Below, in pieces: positions 33,304 to 44,834 of a stretch of DNA of 64,000 nt. Each line of letters begins with the position of its first letter. Position 1 is the stretch's first letter. The DNA lies in contig CP141143.1 of NCBI GenBank assembly GCA_035235625.1, positions 14,367,092 through 14,431,091 of the forward strand, read 5' to 3'. The position numbers were made by a program, and so were the translations under genes. The notes beneath the pieces are model-generated. The model was not told where the DNA came from and made no database searches. It worked only from the letters and a program-made list of their open reading frames with translations. The DNA comes from Saururus chinensis. Lineage: Eukaryota > Streptophyta > Magnoliopsida > Piperales > Saururaceae.

Positions 33304-34056
33304 GAGGGTGGGCAGGATAGGCGGGAATTTTTTTTTGCGGGGGATTCTGGCCAAGTCGTGGTTAAAGTGCTTCTCTAGTTTACTGCGACGAATTCGCAGC
33401 GTTTGATGTTATCGGAAGGGGGGGCTTATACACTACATAAGCCTAGGCTCATTGAAACTTTACCCATATATTATCCATGGCCTGTAAAGTCTTATCCTAC
33501 CATGCCGGACCGTTTCACATTACTGAATTGCATCAGGTATGATGCTAGTATGACGTAGCAAATGAAGGGGACCCCTCGGCAGAACCACCGCAAATAAGAC
33601 AGTCAATACTCAGCGGCCAAAAAAGAATGCCAATTGCCAAATAATCAAAGGTAATGAATGCCCCACAAATAATATACATGGTTTATTCGTATTCATATTA
33701 TCAACTTAACTTGGATCAGTGTCTCTCGTTTTCGAGTGCTGAATGATGAGCAAACCCATCACCAAACAAATGCCTTTAGCTGACGGCAGGAATTGTCCGT
33801 CTTCCTACCAAGTCTTTAGAAGATACTTCCACTTTTCTGATAGCCAAATTAGGACTGCCCTCATCCCAAGTTTGAAGAACTTCGATTCTGTTCACTGGAT
33901 TTCCAGGAGGACCACGTGCAATAAAGCCCAAGAGGCAAGACTTCTACCCCACGAATTCATCAAACCACCTGACTTGGTGGAGGGGAAGCAGAATCTTATA
34001 AATATTTCAGGGAAGGTGATGGAAAGAAACAGGAAGAAGGACAGAAAGAAGTTGGG
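33304..34056. promoter_or_regulatory. CSLE upstream region with TATA box
   Basis: TATAAATA lies at 33997-34004, 53 bp before the CSLE ATG, and predicts a leader of only about 25-30 nt. The open frame at 33743-34060 overlaps the CSLE start by four bases (ATGA) but would lie mostly upstream of the predicted transcription start. It has no known domain. The rest of the interval shows nothing recognisable. Confidence 0.55.
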
Positions 34057-37000
34057 ATGATGGGGAAGGAAGAGGATCATGGGCGTCTTTCCCTCTTTGA
34101 GACCAACCTAGCGAGGGGCAGAATTGCTCACAAGCTGTTTGCAGCTTCCGTGTTCACGGGAGTGATTCTGGTACTGGTTTACCGATGGACACACGTTCCA
34201 CAAGGAGGAGGTAGCAAGCTGAGATGGGCTTGGTACGGCATGTTTGGAGCAGAATTGTGGTTTGGCTTCAATTGGGTCCTCACTCAGGCTCTTCGCTGGA
34301 GACCTGTCTTCCGCACCACCTTCAAAGATAGACTCTCACAGAGGTAACGCAAACCTCTAGCTCTCCTCGTATCCATTATTCTGTATTGGTCTGGTTATTA
34401 GCTATTACCCACCAAATAAAATGTTAATGATATACACACTAACTACGAGTCTAAGGCATTAATTACACATAATTGGACATCATATGGATGGAATTGGATT
34501 TCTCTCTAGATATTATATTACTTATATTTTCATTGATTTCTGCTGTTTGAGGATACATAGATTCGAGAAGGAACTACCAGGTGTAGACATATTCGTTTGC
34601 ACTGCGGACCCAAAGATCGAACCACCTTCACTGGTCATCAACACAGTGCTCTCTGTCATGGCCTACGATTACCCTCCAGAAAAGCTGAGCGTCTATCTGT
34701 CCGACGATGGTGGGTCGGATCTGACCTTCTACGCACTGTTGCAGGCGTCCCACTTCGCCAAGCGCTGGCTTCCCTTCTGCAGGAGGTTCAAGATCAGGCC
34801 AAGATCTCCTTCAGCCTACTTCTCTGAAAACGCCTCTCAGCCACATACTGACGACCAATACGCCAAAGATTGGTTGACTATGAAGGTTATCTACTATATA
34901 ATTAAGCATTTTAACCTTCAAATTTGACCAAAATAAGTACCTAGAACACAATTTTCTTTTCCTGAGTTCTCACGTGCGACCGCATGAATATACGCCGTTA
35001 AATTTAAATCCAATGCCGCACATAACTCGTACAAATTAGTTTATTCCCGCTCACGCTGATAATTTTTTTTCTATAAAAATATTGTAATACACATTCACTA
35101 TCCCAACTAACTAGGACGTGGGGTCGGTCACATAGGCTGCGTGAGGTGGCACAGAGGACCATATTGGTCCGAGTGCCAAGGTTTTATGCTACTTGCCCTT
35201 GAACAAGGATGATACTGCCCAATAATGTCTTAACAGCTCGTTAAACTTGCTTGATCAATGCCTTTTACTTTTGCATATTTTTGTAGAAACTACATGAAGA
35301 CATGGAGAGCCGCATTGAAACAGTAACAAAGCTGGGTAGAGTCCCTGAAGATATCCGAGCAACGCATGAACGATTTGCAGAGTGGACCTCAGAAACGATG
35401 CCACAAAACCATCATACAATTCTTGACGTAAAAATGATATTTGTCTACGTTTTCATACTAGAAAGGCAGATGTGGAGCTTGTTCGTATTAATTGTATCCG
35501 TTTGAAATGTGATTAGATTTTGGTCGATGGGAGAGACACAAAGAATGTGGACGAAGAAGGACATGCCATGCCAACTTTGGTGTACTTGGCCCGTGAGAAG
35601 AGGCCCCAACACTTCCATAACTTCAAAGCAGGATCCATGAATGCCCTGGTAAAGTCCAATTGAGCTCCTAGTTGACGAGTTCTTTTCCCTTCAATATCTG
35701 CATTCAATTGGAGATTTGATCAACTACTTCTCCATTACTGTTGTTTTGTTTTGCAGATAAGGGTGTCATCTGAGATAAGCAACGGCCAGATCATTCTGAA
35801 TGTGGATTGCGACATGTACTCCAACAATCCGGAGACAGTGAGAGATGCTTTGTGCTTTTTCATGGATGAGGAGAAAGGTCATGAGATAGCTTACGTCCAG
35901 CTTCCTCAATGCTTCAATAATATCACCAAGAATGATCTGTACAATGGCGAATTACCAGTCCTTTGGGTGGTTAGTTGTATTTAGCTCTATGCACTTTCAA
36001 ACTGAAACTATAACTTACAGTATGCCTCCATTTTACAAAATGATCTAACGAGAAACTGGTTGGTATGGAAGGCGGAATTCCGAGGTCTTGATGGCTTTGG
36101 AGGACCATTTTATGCTGGTACCGGATGCTTTCACAGGAGGGAGAGCCTTTGTGGCAGAAGATATACCAAAGATTACAAAGCACAATGGACTAATAGCTTC
36201 AGAAGGACAGAAGGGGAGGACAAAAGGGAGTTAGAAGCGAGAGTTAAAAGACTAGCGGACTGTGATTATGAAGAAAATACGCAATGGGGAAAAGAGGTAT
36301 CTCTCTCTCTCTCTCTCCGCCATTTGCACATTTCAGTTATTTGTTTAAGATATAAAGAAACAACACATTTCCTCTTTTGCAGATGGGTCTCAAGTATGGG
36401 TGTGTAGTGGAAGATGTGATAACAGGCTTATCGATAAAATGTAGGGGGTGGAAATCCGTTTACTACATTCCATCTAGCAAGGGCTTCCAGGGTGTGGCTC
36501 CTATAACCCTGGAGCAATCACTTGTTCAGCACAAGAGATGGGCAGAAGGCGACCTTCAGTTCTTCCTCTCTGAGCACTTCCCTTTCACATTTGGTTATGG
36601 AAAGATAAGCATGGGTCTTCAGCTTGGATACTGTCACTACAACGTATGGGCTATTAATGCCATGCCCACACTGTATTATGTTGTCATCCCTTCTCTCTAT
36701 CTCTTGAGAGGGGTGTCTTTGTTCCCCGAGGTCTCTCTCTCTCTAGATCTCTTTCTCTCTCTCTCTCTCAACACACACATTTGAAACGATAACCTTGCAA
36801 TCTCATGTAGGTATCAAGCCTGTGGTTCATACCCTTTGCATATGTCATTCTCGCCAACTACACCTACAGTCTATGTGAAATGCTTTGGTGTGGGAAGGGC
36901 CTCAGGACATGGTGGAATTACCAACGAATGACATTGTTCAAGAGGACCAGCTCCTACCTCTTCAGCGTCATCGATACTGTCTTGAGGCTGCTAGGGATCT

Positions 37001-37347
37001 CCAAGTCAGTGTTTGTGGTCACCTCCAAAGTGGCAGGTGAAGAAGTGTTAAAGCGGTACCAACAGGAGATTATGGAGTTTGGATCATCTTCTCCGATGTT
37101 CGCCGTGATTGCCACAATTGCATGGCTAAATCTTCTCTCCTTAGGAGGCGCAGTCACTAGAGTAGTGATACATGGGACGAAAACGGTCTTTACCTTGCAG
37201 TTTCTTCTTTGTTGCTGTTTGGTCCTCATCAACATGCCCGTATACGAGGCTATCTTTATTCGAAGGGACAAGGGCAGGCTGCCGACCTTTATCACTGTCA
37301 CATCGCTTGCCTTGGCTGTACTGGCTTGTTCTATGTTCATGTTGTGA
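34057..37347 (+). CDS. CSLE1: Cellulose synthase-like protein E, 8 exons
   Basis: Exons: 34057-34343, 34561-34885, 35287-35427, 35517-35648, 35757-35969, 36072-36296, 36383-36730, 36811-37347. They total 2208 nt, or 735 aa plus stop, all in phase. It is a Golgi-type GT2 glycosyltransferase of the CSLE branch; the polysaccharide made by CSLE is not firmly known. Two N-terminal membrane helices lie at about 24-45 and 63-82. The catalytic residues are present: DDGG at 144-147, DCD at 312-314, VEDV at 450-453 (TED in cellulose synthases) and QHKRW at 490-494. About six C-terminal helices follow, for example [19 protein letters not shown]. There is no zinc RING domain, as usual for CSL proteins. 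The acceptor before 36072 has a weak pyrimidine tract, but this choice restores the family length and the [11 protein letters not shown] motif. An AATAAA lies near 37482, followed by a solo LTR. Confidence 0.93.
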
Positions 37348-37599
37348 CAGGGCTATCCATGCTGCCTAAAAAGGAAAAACAAGGTCAATTATGATAATTA
37401 GATTATTTATGCAAAAGCTTTGCTACGATGACTTGGAAACTTGTTGCTAATTGTAGCCTGCTCTAAGAAAAAAATTCTACTAATAAATCAATAATTTAAT
37501 ATAATTCTCATGGAGAAATACAAATCCACGATTTGAAATTCAATTCCTTCTTTAACAATGAACTGCAGTTTCAAAGATGAGTAATTATTATTCCTTATG

Positions 37600-39514
37600 T
37601 GTAATACCCTATTTTTTTGATTATATCTAATTAAGGGTGTTAGAGGTAATTAGTTAATTTTTTGATAAATTTTAAAAGGTTTCAAAGGTTGAAACCTCTG
37701 TACATATGTAGAGCTCAAAGAATCGAGCGTAACGAATCAAAAAATGGGCGAAATGGAGGCTAGGACTGAAATTTATGACTTCGAGAAGTGTAGAATATAG
37801 GCAGGATCCACTTAGAAAAGAGCACGATATACTTCTTTAGTAGGTTAGAATCAAAAGGCTCATCGATGCGAGTCCAACGGTACAAAGAATGCGCGAATCT
37901 GAATCCAGGGTAGGAAGTTACATGCGTTTAAAATTTTGAATATAAAAATAAAAAAGAAAAAGAAAAAAGGTGCACGGTGCGCGACTGGTGCACGGTGCGC
38001 GACTGGCGCACGTCGCAGTGCTAGCCGGCGCGGCGTGATGCACACCCGTGGAACCTCGGGCACCATGGCTCGGTTCTGTGGGCGCCGCCGCCCAAAACCA
38101 GCGGCGCTGCCGTTTCTGGCGGCACGGGGTTATAAATACCCCATTTGTGCTAGTTTTTCAGTGAGACCTTCTTCTTCTCAGTTTCTGAGCGTTCTAAGTC
38201 TGATTAAGGTTGTTCAAGAGACGTTCTTAAATAAATCAAGCATGCTCTATGCAACGGAATGGTCCTTTCTTCGAGTTGGAGACCATATAAAGAGAAAACG
38301 TCCCAAGACAAAGAGATATTCTGCCCATCATCCTCAATCATGGAGAACTTCTTCTTCTCCGTTTTTGACAGTCTTAACTCTGATTTAGTCCGTTCAAGAG
38401 GCGTTCCTGACTAAATCAAGTGTGTTCTACATAATAGAGGGGTTCATTCTCTGAGTTAGCTACCGTACGAGGAGAAAACTCCCCGATATAAGGAGAGGCC
38501 CTAGCCGTCATCCTCAAGCACCAGAGAAAGAAAAATGGGTCACGAATAAGACGAGATTCTGTCTGCAGTTGCCGGGTCACAACGAGAGAAGTGATCCGGA
38601 GTCAGGGAGGCTCTGTCCTCCACCAAAGAGCCACCCAGTAAGAGAGACATCCTTAAGCTATAGGAGGCTTTGTCCGTTATCGCTAAATCAAAAGGGGAGG
38701 ACACCTAGAATAAACGATCAACTCTGAATACCTCTATCTTGTGAGACATCAAGGGAGTAAGCGTTTCTAACATCCCGTTTAAATTATAGAATGCATGTGC
38801 TAAATTAGGTTGTGTGCTATGTCATGATACTTTGTGTTCTGATTTGCTATATTTTGATATAACATGTTTAAGTTTCGTCTTGCTCTAGGGTAGAGCGAGA
38901 TGTGTGGTGTGTGTGTTCGGTCTCGGCTCAGTGATAGAGCGAGATATGTGTTGTGCTTAGTCTCAACTCAGTGATAGAGTGAGACACATGTTATGTTCGG
39001 TCTCAGCTTAGTGATAGAGCGAGACATGTGAATGTGATTGATCCCGCTCTATGGTAGAGCGAGATATGCGATTTCATTGATTTATTAACTTCCGCTTAAC
39101 TCCGATAGATTACAAATTTTAGTATGATTTTGATTGAATATAAGTATAAATGTATTTTAACGTATATGATTTTGTGATGCTTGATGTATGTAATAGCCGT
39201 TAGGCAGAACTATGTTCGGATTTGATCGTATTGGAATAGTATTGTAAATGTTACCCAATATGTACGTAGACAACTAATGGCAAAGCAACATTGACCAAAT
39301 CCAAATTATTATAATAATAAGTTTTATTCTAACCTACACGTGACGAACTTTGAATCTTCATCGTGTGTAAGTGAACGTTATAACTTGAGTCTACGTACAA
39401 AGAAGCTTTGAAGCTCCGTAGTACGTAAATGCACACAGACGATGATTTATCGTTTAAGGAATAAACATTTTAATTAGAAATTTTCCGGGCCCCGGCTCAG
39501 GTCTGGGCGTTACA
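37600..39514. mobile_element. Solo LTR, 1.9 kb, just downstream of CSLE
   Basis: The unit begins TGTAATACCC and ends GGGCGTTACA, giving inverted ends. Identical 5-bp target duplications TTATG flank it (37595-37599 and 39515-39519). A TATA-like TTATAAATA occurs near 38130. Inside are a twofold repeat of about 185 bp (near 38165 and 38350, marked by CTTCTTCTTCTC and CGTTC) and four imperfect copies of a roughly 55-bp unit containing GTGATAGAGCGAGA (38885-39070). No pol frame is present. The end sequence resembles that of the 24303-27820 LTR, suggesting a related Ty3/gypsy lineage. Confidence 0.88.
38885..39070. repeat. Tandem GTGATAGAGCGAGA minisatellite inside solo LTR
   Basis: Four imperfect units carry GGTCTCRRCTCAGTGATAGAG followed by YGAGAYATGTG. 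The spacing is about 50-60 bp. Confidence 0.75.
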
Positions 39515-39519
39515 TTATG

Positions 39520-40902
39520 TCTCACATTAATTAGTTTCATTTGGTTTTTCAACAATAAACTATATACAAAATTCAGCTATTAATGTGGGATGGGGAATAT
39601 TTATTAACTAAGGGGGAAAAAATTAGTAAGAGAGAGGGGAAATTTTGCCCAAATAAGACACTATGTGTGAAATAATCTCAAAGTAGGCCATAGGTGCCAT
39701 TGGAAAAATTCATTTTGGTATAAAACTCATTCACTTCATATCACACATGTGAGAGTGGAGGCAGTCTTCCAATTTCACCCCACGTAGTGGATTTGGTGCC
39801 AAAGAAGCTGTTGTGTCCCATTGCAAGATGAAGACGACCATTACAATCTTAAAAAGTTCCTTCGCACAGAGAAGAAGGGGGGGTGGGATCCGGTCCCATG
39901 TATTTTTGATAAGGTTCGGGTTTGCCGGGCCCAATCTTCTCTCTCCCTCTCTCTATTTTTTTTTATTTCTCCTCTCTCTCTCTCATTTTCTCCTTTTTTA
40001 TCTTTCATTTTGGTTTCTTTTTCGTGTCAAAAAATAGTGTCACACATTGAGGCCCATGACCGGCAACTAAGTCACCCACCCGACCCTACAAGTATGAATA
40101 TTGGGGTAAAATAATAAAAATTAATACACTGAAATGTCAAATTTGCCTGTCAACAATGAGAAAGAATAATAAAAATGTCACAAAAAATTACGGAAAAATG
40201 AGGAACGTTATAAGCAAAGCCGAGCAATTATATATAGAGGCTTTAATTCGAACACAATAGACTAACTTTTTGCATTTATGGCCTTTTTTTTCACAGCAAT
40301 TCTACCTTTCACTATGTAGCAATTCCAAATATATTTGACTTGGGAAGCAGCCCTCGTTGGGAGTTATGCAAGTTTGCATGGTTTATTTCATACACCATGC
40401 TCTCTCCCTTTCTCTCTCTCTGAACTTGATGCTTTTAGTTTGATAAAACTAATCCCACCCCCTTTGTTTGCCTGTAGACAAACTTCTTTACTCAACCACA
40501 ACGCACAAATTGGGGTCCCAACTTATTTCTGTCAACTAGTTAATGGCAGTGGAGTGTCTGGAACCGCAACTCTGCCATGAAATTGAAACTTTCCCATTGC
40601 CTAGTCTTTGGTGCTATGGGTAATTTATTCTTCAAGGTCTAAGGGGTTGCATTCCTTAGGCGACACATTCTTGGAGGTTTACCTGTGATACCTCGAAATT
40701 TGTGGCACTTGTAACGAGGCATTTTCTTGGGATATATTCTTAAAGGTGATTAATTATTTAGGTTTGATATTGCTGTTGTTTTTGGAGTACGAATTTGTGT
40801 GAGAGATAACATGAGAAAGAGTGAACAACTTATTACAATAAAATGAACAATATTGTGTGAGAGACAATCTTTAATCTTTATTTATCAATAAAGCAATTTT
40901 CT

Positions 40903-40946
<44 letters not shown>

Positions 40947-41480
40947 ACTTGATAAAATAATTTATCATATTAATTTTTAAAATACTGATCATACCAATAT
41001 TTGTTAAGAGTGAGACCAAAGAAAATAAAAAAAACATCATAAAAAAATAGGGAGCCATAAATTTTATGCCCATTTGGACATATGGGCCCCTTTCATCATG
41101 ACGCTTCAATCTTACAATTAAATTAACGGTTGAGATTTTATTTTTTAATTTAGGTTTTTAGAGTTGTACAATAGGTCGAAACTAAATAGAATTTAAATAT
41201 CTTATTTGAAGATGTGGGTCTATAAAATTTGAGTTTATTTTAATATGTAAGATTATTTATTTAAACCACATTAAATTTAAGTAATTGATTTAGGGTTAAA
41301 ATTTTGGCTGGCCTTGATAAGTGAATCCCACTTATCAAAATTGGCCCAAAATGTATTGATCATTTTTTTATATGATTTGTTGCATATCTCCCTTTGACTC
41401 ATACCCCCATTTGATGTGGCCCCAAAAAATAAGCCCTCTAAAAAATTCAACCTGATATAGAGTTTATCAAGTTGACTTGA
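39520..41480. other. Intergenic, AT-rich, no gene
   Basis: Contains CT-rich stretches (39935-40020), a (GT)n(AT)n microsatellite at 40903-40943, and no recognisable coding sequence. The short open frames have low-complexity composition. Confidence 0.5.
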
Positions 41481-41487
41481 TACTACC

Positions 41488-41492
<5 letters not shown>

Positions 41493-41540
<48 letters not shown>

Positions 41541-42256
41541 AAATTATGAATATTTTTGCTACTAAATTTATTTGTCCCAAATAGTCATATATACACTTTT
41601 GAAACAAAATTATTTGTCGCAATTCCTTCATACAATTTATAAGAAACTGTTGCAACAAAAGTTGTTTGTGGGTAATATATCTTGTCATTTTGGAATGATT
41701 AATTTTTGTCGCAAATACCACATATGTATAATTTTAAAAAGGATTTTTTCACCAAATCCATTTTGTCACAAATACAAAAAATATATTTTAAAATTTTATT
41801 TTCTTAACAATATAATTTATTGCAAAAAAATTTATATTGTTTTTCAATATTTATTTTTGCAACGAAATAATCTGCTTTAGCAACAAATTGTTTTGTTGCA
41901 AAATGTATATCATTTTTGACAAATAGATAATATTGTCGCAAAAATAAATTATTTAAAAACTAATTTTCATTTGCGACAAACATCAATTTTTGCATAATTT
42001 AAAAATTAATTTCCCCCTCTATAGATTATATTTTTTGCGATGTATTTACATTTTTTGAGACATAATATCCAGAGTTTGCAACAAAAAATATTGTTGCAAA
42101 AGGTTTTTATTTGCAACAGCTAAGATATATGGCAAATAACTTTTTGCAACAATTTTTAGGATAAATTATTTTTTTGTTATAAAAAATCTTTTACAATAAA
42201 TATAAATGTTTTTGCTACAAATATGTGCATTGCAAAAGGACATTTTTGTTGTAGTG
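41493..42256 (+). mobile_element. CACTA-type transposon 3' end region
   Basis: The interval ends at 42256 with TTTTTGTTGTAGTG, the complement of the CACTACAACAAAAA terminus typical of plant CACTA elements. The preceding 700 bp are crowded with short related words in both orientations (TTGTCGCAAA, TTTGCGACAAA, TTGTTGCAAAA), as expected for subterminal transposase-binding repeats. I could not find the matching CACTA left end; it may be lost in the (AT)n tract at 41493-41537. No transposase is visible. Confidence 0.55.
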
Positions 42257-42520
42257 TTCTCTATGACTCTCTTGATCTCTCAATTTGCTTGCCCTTGTAT
42301 CTGCCATAGTAGGAGACTAACTGCATGGGCCGTGCCAAGGGCAAAAATGTCAGTCTAGTGTGGCCGCACTACATGGAATTGTATGCTCCTCGACCTGCCC
42401 AGCCACAACAACGATGACTATGCCGATGGTAGGCCCCACAGCCTCCTCGCTTATGACACCAGTAGCAGTATCTTTGTCATCTAGCCCGATCCATGCAGCT
42501 TGTCTCCGTCCTTCCCATGC
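42257..42520 (+). pseudogene. WDR11: Decayed partial duplicate of WDR11 leader and exon 1
   Basis: Collinear with 44746-45012, the CT-rich leader and first about 60 codons of the WDR11 gene. Shared words include CTCTTGATCTCTCAAT, CCCACRGYCTCCTCGCTTA and CGATCCATGCA, and the copy ends at CCGTCCTTCCCATGC. Most differences are C to T or G to A, many at former CpG or CNG sites, the pattern of methylated DNA decay. The copied ATG runs into a TAG at its fourth codon. It lies 2.3 kb upstream of the real gene and begins exactly after the CACTA-type end. Confidence 0.88.
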
Positions 42521-42796
42521 TTAATTTCTTTGTGCTAATGATACATATTGTTAATAGCAGTAAGGTATAGTCCCTATAACGTTTGCATATTAAGTGTGCA
42601 ACATACAACTACATGTGTGTGTCCAAATTTATATCATGCCTTATTATTACGTGACACTGAAAAGAGTTATTTTTGAAAGTCACTTTATTTGTAATGTGAT
42701 ATTTTTTAAGGTGATTTAGTTTCAAAGTAGTTAACCAAACATGACTTAACCTTGAATGCGATCAACAAATGTCTCCAAGAGGGGTTTGATCAAACA

Positions 42797-42952
42797 TAGG
42801 GGTGTAAATGACATCCGTTTGTCTGGTGTCCGTCCGTGTCTACATTTGTCTGCACTAAAATGAACAATATTATTTTTTGTCCGTCCGTAATATGGACAGA
42901 CATGGACAAAGGTTGGTTGTGTCTGCAACCGTCTGTGTTCGCCAACTATATA

Positions 42953-42995
<43 letters not shown>

Positions 42996-43352
42996 TTTAC
43001 TTTATATTAAATTACTTAACCTATGTCACATAGTTAATCTTCATAAAAAAATTATAAAAAATATATATTATACTCTCACATGTCTTCTATAACATTTTTA
43101 TTTTTTATTTTTTAGATTAGACTATCTTACTATTATTCTAACTTATTTTATAATTAATTTTTTACTAACCACCCTTAATTTAAGAACAAAGTAATATATG
43201 TTACACTTTTACCTTTATTCAGTCCGTGTCATTTCGTATTTGTCTGTGTCCATTATGGACAAATGCTAAACAGACAAACACATGGTCTACATAAAAACGG
43301 ATGGCTGTGGACATGCCTTGTCCGTGTCTACGTCTGTCTATTTACACCCCTA
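42797..43352. mobile_element. hAT-type MITE with (TTA)n microsatellite
   Basis: Ends are TAGGGGTGTAAATGACATCC (left) and the complement of TAGGGGTGTAAATAGACAGA (right). The 8-bp flanks ATCAAACA and ATGAAATG match at 5 of 8 positions, a possible decayed duplication. A (TTA)n tract occupies 42956-42995. The GTCCGTGTC-rich subterminal words are shared with the element at 14519-14972, so both belong to one family. Confidence 0.7.
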
Positions 43353-43852
43353 ATGAAATGCCAACTCCCAACAACGACTGAAAGGCAATAGCTGCCTATG
43401 AAGGACAACCCCATAATACACCGGTTTGACATTACTGAAATATAACTAACGACTCACTGGAACACTACCAAATGAGTCGAAATGCGAAGTTGTGCATAGC
43501 TCAGAACAAGCTCGCAACAGGTACTGTAATGATTTTACTCTTAACTTAACCATCGTGGAAGGAATTTTGAAAAAGAGGATGCCTAGCTATCTGGAGCTTT
43601 CAGTGGAGCAGCAATACGATATACGACGGCCAGGGGCTCCAGCATAGGTTAGCTAGATTTTTCTTCAAAAAAAATGGTCACTTATTTCATAGAAATCCAG
43701 CACCAATAAGTAAACAGTGAAGTCAAAGTCAAAGCTGGACAGACAGCGGCGACTGCGATTGAGACTTGATTAGAGAAAGGCCATCAGTGACATAACATTG
43801 AAGAATGAAGAAAAGGGACGTATTTTCTTTGTTTCCCACTTACCATAACCAT

Positions 43853-44118
43853 AAGCTCAGCGTAAGGAACCTTTAGAGGTTGTTAATATATTAGATTTAC
43901 CGTGCACGTACTAGTATATATTAGTGTCAGTATTACTAATAATAGTGTGTGCACCTTTGATCTTAAATATCACCTATTTGCCTATACAATTTCAAAATCT
44001 CTATATGGAATGGCTTATTCTCCTTGGTTATAATAAGTTGTTCCTTCCCTTAGAATCGTACAAGAGAGTTTTCCTACTCGTACAATTGCACAAACATTTC
44101 TTACGCTTGGCTCATAAA
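43853..44118. mobile_element. Small MITE, GCTCAGCGTAAGGAA ends
   Basis: The left TAAGCTCAGCGTAAGGAAC is mirrored on the right by TTCTTACGCTTGGCTCATA. The interior is AT-rich (TTAGTGTCAGTATTACTAAT) and non-coding. Related ends occur at 44164-44280 and 62234-62341. Confidence 0.5.
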
Positions 44119-44743
44119 AAGTAAAAAACATAAAAATCACTTTTAAGAAGAGAGATGCTCCCTGCTCATTATAAACCTAACGTAAGGAACATATGAGTGC
44201 CGTTCATTTATGATATCGATGATGCATGTATTAATGTGTTTTAATCTCATAAGTAAATGGTCCTTAAGCGTTTCTAATTTATAGTAAATGAAAGCACGAA
44301 AAACTCTTCCTTGTAAGATTGAGGGCGATTGAAGGTCCACTCTCGCAGTACACAACCAAACCTTCCCGGCTCCCGCCACACTTTAACTCTGGCCGGCCAA
44401 GCCAATTGGGAGAATAGAGGCTGGCCCCCAAGCAGCAATGTGACACTAATTTCACCCACATACTATTCATGCCTTGCAACCACTGCCAAATCAAACTCAT
44501 TTAAATCCCGTGGGTTGTGTCGTGGGGTCCACGTGATCTATAGAAATTTTATTGCTAGTATTTTAACTCTGTTTTAAGGCAAAAATAAAAAAAGAGGCCA
44601 AGCGTGACTCCGAAATTGCCGTGCGCCAAAAAATTCGAGAGGGGGCGGCCTCGTGCTTACCCGGCGCTGCGACTTGAGCAAAGCCCAGAACAGGAACGAG
44701 GCGGCCGCTAAGACCGACATAATACAAGCTACAGCGACGGAGC

Positions 44744-44834
44744 GATCTCTCTCTCTCTCTTGATCTCTCAATCCGTTTGGTCCTGTGTCTGCCGCTGCCG
44801 GAGGTCAACCGCGCGGGCCGCGCCAGGGGAGAAA
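44744..44834 (+). promoter_or_regulatory. CT-rich leader of WDR11
   Basis: A (TC)n tract at 44746-44761 and a GC-rich leader precede the ATG. There is no TATA box at the usual distance, consistent with a broadly expressed plant gene. The extent of the leader is inferred. Confidence 0.45.

Noticed and set aside
37936..38388. 150-codon frame after CSLE
   Set aside because: It lies within the TTATG-flanked solo LTR and spans its tandem repeats; no domain is recognisable.
42877..43092. Leucine/tyrosine-rich frames around 43 kb
   Set aside because: They translate a (TTA)n microsatellite inside a hAT MITE.
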